17,415 nt of DNA, from the NCBI GenBank assembly GCA_934249265.1, contig CAKQKQ010000036.1:1-17415 (forward strand). The letters run 5' to 3'. This document shows positions 13,411 to 17,415 of the stretch, one piece after another (within the stretch, counting starts at the first letter, position 1; each line of letters starts with the position of its first letter). The position numbers were made by a program, and so were the translations under genes. The DNA comes from an uncultured Clostridia bacterium (lineage in GTDB: Bacteria; Bacillota; Clostridia; Christensenellales; Borkfalkiaceae). The notes under the pieces were generated by a model. That model had not been told where the DNA came from. It was given only the letters and a program-made list of their open reading frames with translations, and made no database searches.

Positions 13411-15267
13411 ATGTATATTTTTAAAGAAGAAAATTTTGACGCCGTAGTTATCGGCGCGGGACACGCGGGCTGCGAGGCGGCACTTGCTCTTGCAAGGACG
13501 GGACAAAAAACCGCCCTTTTGACCGTTGATTTAAACAACATCGCATACATGGCGTGCAACCCCTCTATCGGCGGCACGGCTAAAGGTCATCTCGTGAGAG
13601 AACTCGACGCGCTCGGCGGAGAAATGGGCAGAGTTATTGACAAAACCATGCTCCAAATAAAAATGTTAAACCGCGGAAAAGGCGCGGCTGTGCAGTCGTT
13701 GCGCGCGCAAGCGGATAAATACGTTTATCACACGCAAATGAAAAAGGTGCTTGAAAACACCGACAATCTTACGCTTATTCAGTGCGAGGCGACCGACATC
13801 AAGGTCGAGGACGGCAAAATTCAAGGCGTAATGACTGACGTGGGCGCATTTTTACCGTGCAAAGCGGTGGTAATCGCCACGGGCGTGTATTTAAACAGCA
13901 AAGTCATCGCCGGCGAGTGGTCTAAAAACGCCGGACCGAGCGGTTTTGCCCCCGCAAACGCATTGACTCAAAGCCTTATAAATCTCGGCTTTAAGGTGAG
14001 AAGATTTAAGACGGGTACTCCCGCCAGAATCGACGCAAGGACGATAGATTTTTCTAAATTTGAAGTACAAAACGGCGAAACGGACGTGTACCCATTCTCG
14101 TTTATGAGCGAAAGGTTACCCGAGAAACAAACGCCGTGTTATTTGGGTTACACCAACAAAAAAACTCACGAAATTATACTCAACAACCTCGATAGAAGTC
14201 CCCTTTACAACGGCACTATTTTGTCGGTCGGTCCGAGATATTGTCCGTCTATCGAGACAAAAGTCGTGCGTTTTAAAGATAAAGAAAGGCATCAAATTTT
14301 CCTCGAACCCGAAGGCGCGGACACCAACGAAATTTACGTTCAAGGTATGTCAACTTCTCTTCCGCACGACGTGCAAAGGGATATGTACCGCTCTATCGAG
14401 GGTTTTGAAAACTGCCGAATTATGAGATATGCTTACGCAATCGAGTACGACTGCATCGACAGTCTCGACCTACTCCCCACACTTCAATATAAAAAAATCG
14501 AGGGACTGTACACCGCCGGTCAAATAAACGGCACAAGCGGATATGAAGAAGCGGGCGTGCAAGGACTTATCGCGGGACTAAACGCGTCGCTTGCGCTTCA
14601 AGGCAAAAAACAAGTCGTACTTCGCCGCGATCAAGCGTATACGGGCGTGCTTATCGACGACCTCGTGACAAAAGGTACTGAAGAACCTTATAGAATAATG
14701 ACTTCGAGAGCGGAATACCGCATTGTTTTAAGACAAGACAACGCCGATTTAAGACTCACCCCCATTGGTAGAGAGGCGGGGCTTGTCACCGACGAAAGGT
14801 GGAACATTTATTTAAAGCGTAAAGAAATTTACGAAAAAGCCAAAGAAGAAAGCGCGAAAAAACACTCACCAAAAGAGTGCGAGGCGTTTATCATTGCGCA
14901 TGGCGGCGACAAACTTACGGGCGGCATTTCTTTTGACGACATGATAAAAAGGAATATTTCCATAAGAGAAATCAAGCAATATTTCAACGCTTTTGAGGGC
15001 GTGCCCAACGACATTTTGGACACGGTGGAAATCGACGCCAAATACGAAGGATATATAAAACTCGAGTACGAGCAAATCGAAAAAAGCGCGAAACTCGAAA
15101 ACAAACTTTTGCCCGCCGATTTAGACTACACGCAAATCAAAGGACTACGGACGGAAGCGCAACAAAAGTTAAACGATATACGACCCTTAAACCTCGGTCA
15201 AGCGGGGAGAATTTCGGGCGTAAATCCCGCGGACATTGCCGTGCTTATGGTGTACTTAAAAAAATAA
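13411..15267 (+). CDS. mnmG: tRNA uridine-5-carboxymethylaminomethyl modification enzyme MnmG (GidA)
   Basis: MnmG is an FAD enzyme that, with MnmE, modifies the wobble uridine (U34) of several tRNAs. The FAD dinucleotide loop VIGAGHAGCEAA (13-24) is near the N terminus. Family blocks MACNPSIGGTAKGHLVRELD (47-66), GTSGYEEAGVQGLIAGLNA and the C-terminal GQAGRISGVNPADIAVL are present. I chose the ATG at 13411 (618 residues, family-typical) because AGGA lies 9 nt upstream; an upstream TTG at 13381 would add ten residues that the family does not need. The usual partner mnmE is not in the window. Only 12 bp separate it from the following PHP gene. Confidence 0.96.
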   Translation: MYIFKEENFDAVVIGAGHAGCEAALALARTGQKTALLTVDLNNIAYMACNPSIGGTAKGHLVRELDALGGEMGRVIDKTMLQIKMLNRGKGAAVQSLRAQADKYVYHTQMKKVLENTDNLTLIQCEATDIKVEDGKIQGVMTDVGAFLPCKAVVIATGVYLNSKVIAGEWSKNAGPSGFAPANALTQSLINLGFKVRRFKTGTPARIDARTIDFSKFEVQNGETDVYPFSFMSERLPEKQTPCYLGYTNKKTHEIILNNLDRSPLYNGTILSVGPRYCPSIETKVVRFKDKERHQIFLEPEGADTNEIYVQGMSTSLPHDVQRDMYRSIEGFENCRIMRYAYAIEYDCIDSLDLLPTLQYKKIEGLYTAGQINGTSGYEEAGVQGLIAGLNASLALQGKKQVVLRRDQAYTGVLIDDLVTKGTEEPYRIMTSRAEYRIVLRQDNADLRLTPIGREAGLVTDERWNIYLKRKEIYEKAKEESAKKHSPKECEAFIIAHGGDKLTGGISFDDMIKRNISIREIKQYFNAFEGVPNDILDTVEIDAKYEGYIKLEYEQIEKSAKLENKLLPADLDYTQIKGLRTEAQQKLNDIRPLNLGQAGRISGVNPADIAVLMVYLKK

Positions 15268-15279
15268 CAGAGGTAAAAA

Positions 15280-15954
15280 ATGCTTATTGACGCACACGCT
15301 CACACAAGCGCAATCAGTTGGTGCAGCCGCAGAACCGCGGAAGAAATTATCGCCCAATGTATATACGACAAAACCGACGCAATTGTGCTTACAAATCACT
15401 GCAAAAAGGAATATACTGACAACATTGCGTACAACGTATGGTGTAAACAATACAACGACGAGTTTTTCCACGCCAAATCCGTGGGCGACAAAAACGAGGT
15501 AAAAGTCTTTTTCGGCATAGAAGTAACGTCCGCCGAAATGAAAAATATCGATTATTTAATTTACGGAATAACGCCAGAAAAACTGCTTTCATCCCCGCCG
15601 CTTTTCGACTTGACCCAACGCCAACTTTTCGAGTATTGCTTAGATAACGGATTTTTGCTTTATCAAGCGCACCCGTACAGAAACGGAGCGACTCCGCAAA
15701 ACCCCGATTATTTGCACGGAGTGGAAATAAACTGCCACCCGTTATATAAAACTTCCGAAGAAAAACGAGTGCGCGAATTTGCCGAGAAAAACAATTTGCG
15801 ACTTTCGTGCGGTGCGGACTTCCACGGCGACACCTATAAGCCGAGATGCGGAATGTATATACCCGACCATATAAACGACGGGGTTGAATTTGCCGAATAT
15901 TTAAAGACGCATACCCCTCGCCTTTTAATCCACGATATTATAGTTTTAAAATAA
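15280..15954 (+). CDS. PHP-domain phosphoesterase
   Basis: The 224-residue protein is a single PHP domain. Metal-ligand motifs are in the expected order: HAH (6-8), NH (39-40), GIE (79-81), QAHP (129-132) and GADFHG (178-183). PHP proteins are metal-dependent phosphoesterases, acting for example on histidinol phosphate, nucleotides or sugar phosphates. The short standalone form does not reveal the substrate, although it appears catalytically intact. GAGG about 7 nt before the ATG and the 12-bp distance to mnmG indicate co-transcription with mnmG. A bidirectional-looking terminator follows 16 bp after the stop. Confidence 0.9.
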   Translation: MLIDAHAHTSAISWCSRRTAEEIIAQCIYDKTDAIVLTNHCKKEYTDNIAYNVWCKQYNDEFFHAKSVGDKNEVKVFFGIEVTSAEMKNIDYLIYGITPEKLLSSPPLFDLTQRQLFEYCLDNGFLLYQAHPYRNGATPQNPDYLHGVEINCHPLYKTSEEKRVREFAEKNNLRLSCGADFHGDTYKPRCGMYIPDHINDGVEFAEYLKTHTPRLLIHDIIVLK

Positions 15955-15965
15955 CAAAACATATT

Positions 15966-16013
15966 AAAAAGACCGTTTTACACAATACGTGTTATGTAAA
16001 ACGGTCTTTTTTT
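15966..16013. terminator. Terminator shared by convergent genes (36-bp palindrome copy D)
   Basis: Positions 15971-16006 are a near-perfect 36-nt palindrome (GACCGTTTTACA ... TGTAAAACGGTC around a central ACGT). It is followed on the plus strand by TTTTTTT (16007-16013) and preceded by AAAAA (15966-15970), which is a T-run on the minus strand. It lies between the convergent ends of the PHP gene and the 16028-16882 gene, so it can serve both. It belongs to the five-copy palindrome family. Confidence 0.85.
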
Positions 16014-16027
16014 GTTTCAAAATTTTA

Positions 16028-16882
16028 TCATGTGTTCGTTTGGTTTGCGTTTATAATCTCTTCGATACGGCTGCATAAATTTAAATAATCATCGCTTAAA
16101 GCAAGCACTCGCTCGCTTTCAAAGCCACCGTAAGCATAGTCAGAGTTATCTAAATATAAATAACATCTACCGTTTTTTACTATAAGTATTTCACGCTTAA
16201 ATTGAACAATTTTATCTTTCGATATCAAAGTAAACATATACGCGTCGAAATTATCGTCGCTTAAATCGACTGTGGTTGCAAACATATCGTCAACCGTTTC
16301 TAAATAACTTAACAGCGCGTCTTCTTCGGCGGTACATTCATACTCGAAAAAATACCATTTTCTTTCGCAATTTTCATAATATTCGGTCGCGTTTTGATAA
16401 TCGCTTTCCTTGCAAAACAAATGCCCTTGGTCGCTTACGTAAAGCGGATACTTTAAATCGTGATTATTTATTTCGTAATAATACCCGCTTACAGCGTTCC
16501 AAAAGAGGAAAAATCTTTGTTTATAGGTAAACACGGGCGTTTTGTCGTCTATACCTATTAGCATACTCTCTTCAAAATTTAGTCTTTTATACGTTGTATC
16601 GCCGACGCTGAACGATAAATCTTGATATCCGCTTTGATTAATAACTTGACCTTTCACGGGATAAGTTTTGTTTGCGACCATCGTGACGCCGCTCACGTAA
16701 ACGGGAAATATCGCCGCAGTCAACGCTCCTACCGAAACAAAAACTATGCCAATAATAAAAAGTGCCTTTCTTTTTATCTTTTTTGCACCGTAAATAATCA
16801 GCATGGCAACGCCGAAACTGACGAGCATTATTCCCAAAATAAACAGCATCGACAACGCAACCATGAAAAACACTACGCCCAT
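16028..16882 (-). CDS. Membrane protein of unknown function
   Basis: I do not recognise a family. The 284 residues start with two hydrophobic membrane segments (about 4-31 and 39-62) split by a short basic loop (KKIKRKA). They are followed by about 220 residues likely outside the cell and rich in Tyr, Asp and Glu, with three cysteines (in LFCKES, YENCERK and YECTAEE) in the middle and one near the end (LCSRIEEI). The topology suggests a small sensor or envelope protein. A sigma-A promoter lies at 16922-16951. The ATG has only a distant Shine-Dalgarno (GAGAGG, 15 nt), so the exact start is uncertain; other in-frame ATGs follow at codons 7 and 12. It is probably transcribed alone. Confidence 0.75.
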   Translation of the reverse strand: MGVVFFMVALSMLFILGIMLVSFGVAMLIIYGAKKIKRKALFIIGIVFVSVGALTAAIFPVYVSGVTMVANKTYPVKGQVINQSGYQDLSFSVGDTTYKRLNFEESMLIGIDDKTPVFTYKQRFFLFWNAVSGYYYEINNHDLKYPLYVSDQGHLFCKESDYQNATEYYENCERKWYFFEYECTAEEDALLSYLETVDDMFATTVDLSDDNFDAYMFTLISKDKIVQFKREILIVKNGRCYLYLDNSDYAYGGFESERVLALSDDYLNLCSRIEEIINANQTNT

Positions 16883-16921
16883 TTTATCTTTTATAACCTC
16901 TCGATAAATCTTTACACATAA

Positions 16922-16951
16922 ACTATAACATTGCCGTGTTTAACTTGTCAA
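16922..16951 (-). promoter_or_regulatory. Sigma-A promoter of the unknown membrane protein gene
   Basis: On the minus strand a perfect TTGACA (16946-16951) is followed by TATAGT (16922-16927) after 18 bp, or by TTATAG after 17 bp. The predicted leader to the ATG at 16882 is about 30 nt. Confidence 0.65.
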
Positions 16952-17063
16952 CCGTAAAAATATTTAATTTGTCTCAACGTTTAAACAATAAATATTTAAA
17001 GACTTTATAAACGCCTTTTGTATGCCTTTTAAATAAAAAACAACTGAATATTTTTAATTTTTT

Positions 17064-17106
17064 GACTGTTTTACGCAATACGTGTTATGTAAAACGGTCT
17101 TTTTTT
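17064..17106 (+). repeat. 36-bp palindrome copy E with plus-strand T-tract
   Basis: Positions 17064-17099 differ from copy D at only two of 36 bases, and the following TTTTTTTGTTT is identical. It lies 180 bp upstream of the start of one minus-strand gene and 80 bp downstream of the stop of another, which has its own terminator. No plus-strand gene lies before it, so it is terminator-shaped but faces against both neighbours. Confidence 0.7.
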
Positions 17107-17120
17107 GTTTATAACCTTAT

Positions 17121-17155
17121 TAAAACGGCTATCGGGCAAAATCGCCCGATAGCCG
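17121..17155 (-). terminator. Terminator of the surface-protein gene at the right edge
   Basis: CGGCTATCGGGC (17126-17137) and GCCCGATAGCCG (17144-17155) pair perfectly over 12 bp with a 6-nt loop. On the minus strand they are followed by TTTTA. The stem begins about 24 bp after the stop of the minus-strand gene. Confidence 0.82.
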
Positions 17156-17178
17156 CAATTAAATTGATTTTCAGTAAA

Positions 17179-17415
17179 TTATTCATTTACTTTCCTTCTC
17201 TTTACGATAGCATAAACCGCTATTAAACCGAGTGTCAAAAGCATTACGTTAGACGTTTCTATGCCGCCCTTGCAACCTTTCTTTCCGCCTTTGTTGCCGC
17301 TGTCGGAAGTTGCTCCGCTGTCGCTCGTATTTCCGCTGTCCGTTGACGAGTCGGTGTCGGGGTCTGTCGGCTTTTCTTCAAGAGCCTTATATGCATCGTC
17401 AAGTGCCTTATACGC
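17179..17415 (-). CDS. C-terminal stalk and membrane anchor of a surface protein (partial)
   Basis: Only the last 78 residues are in the window; the gene enters from the right edge. The tail begins with repeated AYKAL units (KALDDAYKALEEK), as in helical FIVAR-like or other repeat regions. A low-complexity Ser/Asp/Gly/Thr stalk follows (for example TSDSGATSDSGN), then GGKKGCKGGI, a hydrophobic segment (about 55-71, VMLLTLGLIAVYAIV) and a basic end (KRRKVNE). Stalk, short Cys/Gly motif, membrane span and positive tail form a classic cell-surface anchor layout, but there is no LPXTG motif. The reading frame ends at TAA and is followed by a strong terminator. Confidence 0.8.
   Translation of the reverse strand, partial: AYKALDDAYKALEEKPTDPDTDSSTDSGNTSDSGATSDSGNKGGKKGCKGGIETSNVMLLTLGLIAVYAIVKRRKVNE

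Noticed and set aside
15971..16006. Possible parS (ParB) site because of the ACGTG centre
   Set aside because: The parS consensus TGTTNCACGTGAAACA is not matched: the flanks differ and the palindrome is much longer.
1..17415. CRISPR arrays, tRNA or rRNA genes, and defence-gene clusters
   Set aside because: No regularly spaced identical repeats, no tRNA-like cloverleaf with a TTCGA arm in the gaps, and no recognisable defence or phage genes were seen by eye.

Overview
The window looks like chromosomal DNA from an AT-rich, Gram-positive-type bacterium of the Clostridia. The evidence is the Firmicutes core gene set in characteristic neighbourhoods (yqfC-yqfD-phoH, a PgpH-like HD hydrolase, ybeY-era-yqzL-recO), strong Shine-Dalgarno sequences, and intrinsic terminators. 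YqfC and YqfD, with a sigma-E-like promoter in front of them, point to a spore-forming lineage or one recently derived from it. Large repeat-rich surface proteins at both edges suggest a host-associated, possibly gut, species. Genus or species cannot be read from the sequence.

Layout. (1) 1-1602, plus: the 3' part of a surface protein, closed by a perfect-palindrome terminator. (2) 1603-2161: a gene-free stretch with degenerate 20-bp repeats, a MITE-like element and the terminator of the recO transcript. (3) 2162-8629, minus: a long housekeeping and sporulation block, transcribed yqfC-yqfD-phoH, then pgpH-like-ybeY-era, then yqzL-recO, with gaps of about 350 and 240 bp dividing it into three tight clusters. 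(4) 8831-11364, minus: a PH-domain membrane protein, tcdA and recF. (5) 11365-11775: a divergent recF/dnaA intergenic region with a strong recF promoter and about 24-bp direct repeats. (6) 11776-15954, plus: dnaA, mnmG and a PHP-domain phosphoesterase. (7) 15955-17415: a minus-strand membrane protein of unknown function and the C-terminal anchor of another surface protein.

How the genes fit together. Most of the block is information processing: DNA repair (RecO, RecF), replication initiation (DnaA), ribosome maturation (Era, YbeY) and tRNA modification (MnmG at the wobble U, TcdA on t6A37). Added to this are cyclic-di-AMP turnover (PgpH-like) and forespore/mother-cell functions (YqfC, YqfD). 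The dnaA neighbourhood is rearranged relative to the common dnaA-dnaN-recF order: recF is divergent from dnaA, dnaN is absent here, and mnmG follows dnaA directly.

The most unusual non-genic signal is a family of five 36-bp palindromic sequences centred on ACGT, all intergenic, spread over 11 kb around dnaA. Two of them carry a T-tract and resemble terminators, but one of those has no gene upstream that it could terminate. I found no clear new multi-gene defence or metabolic system in this window.
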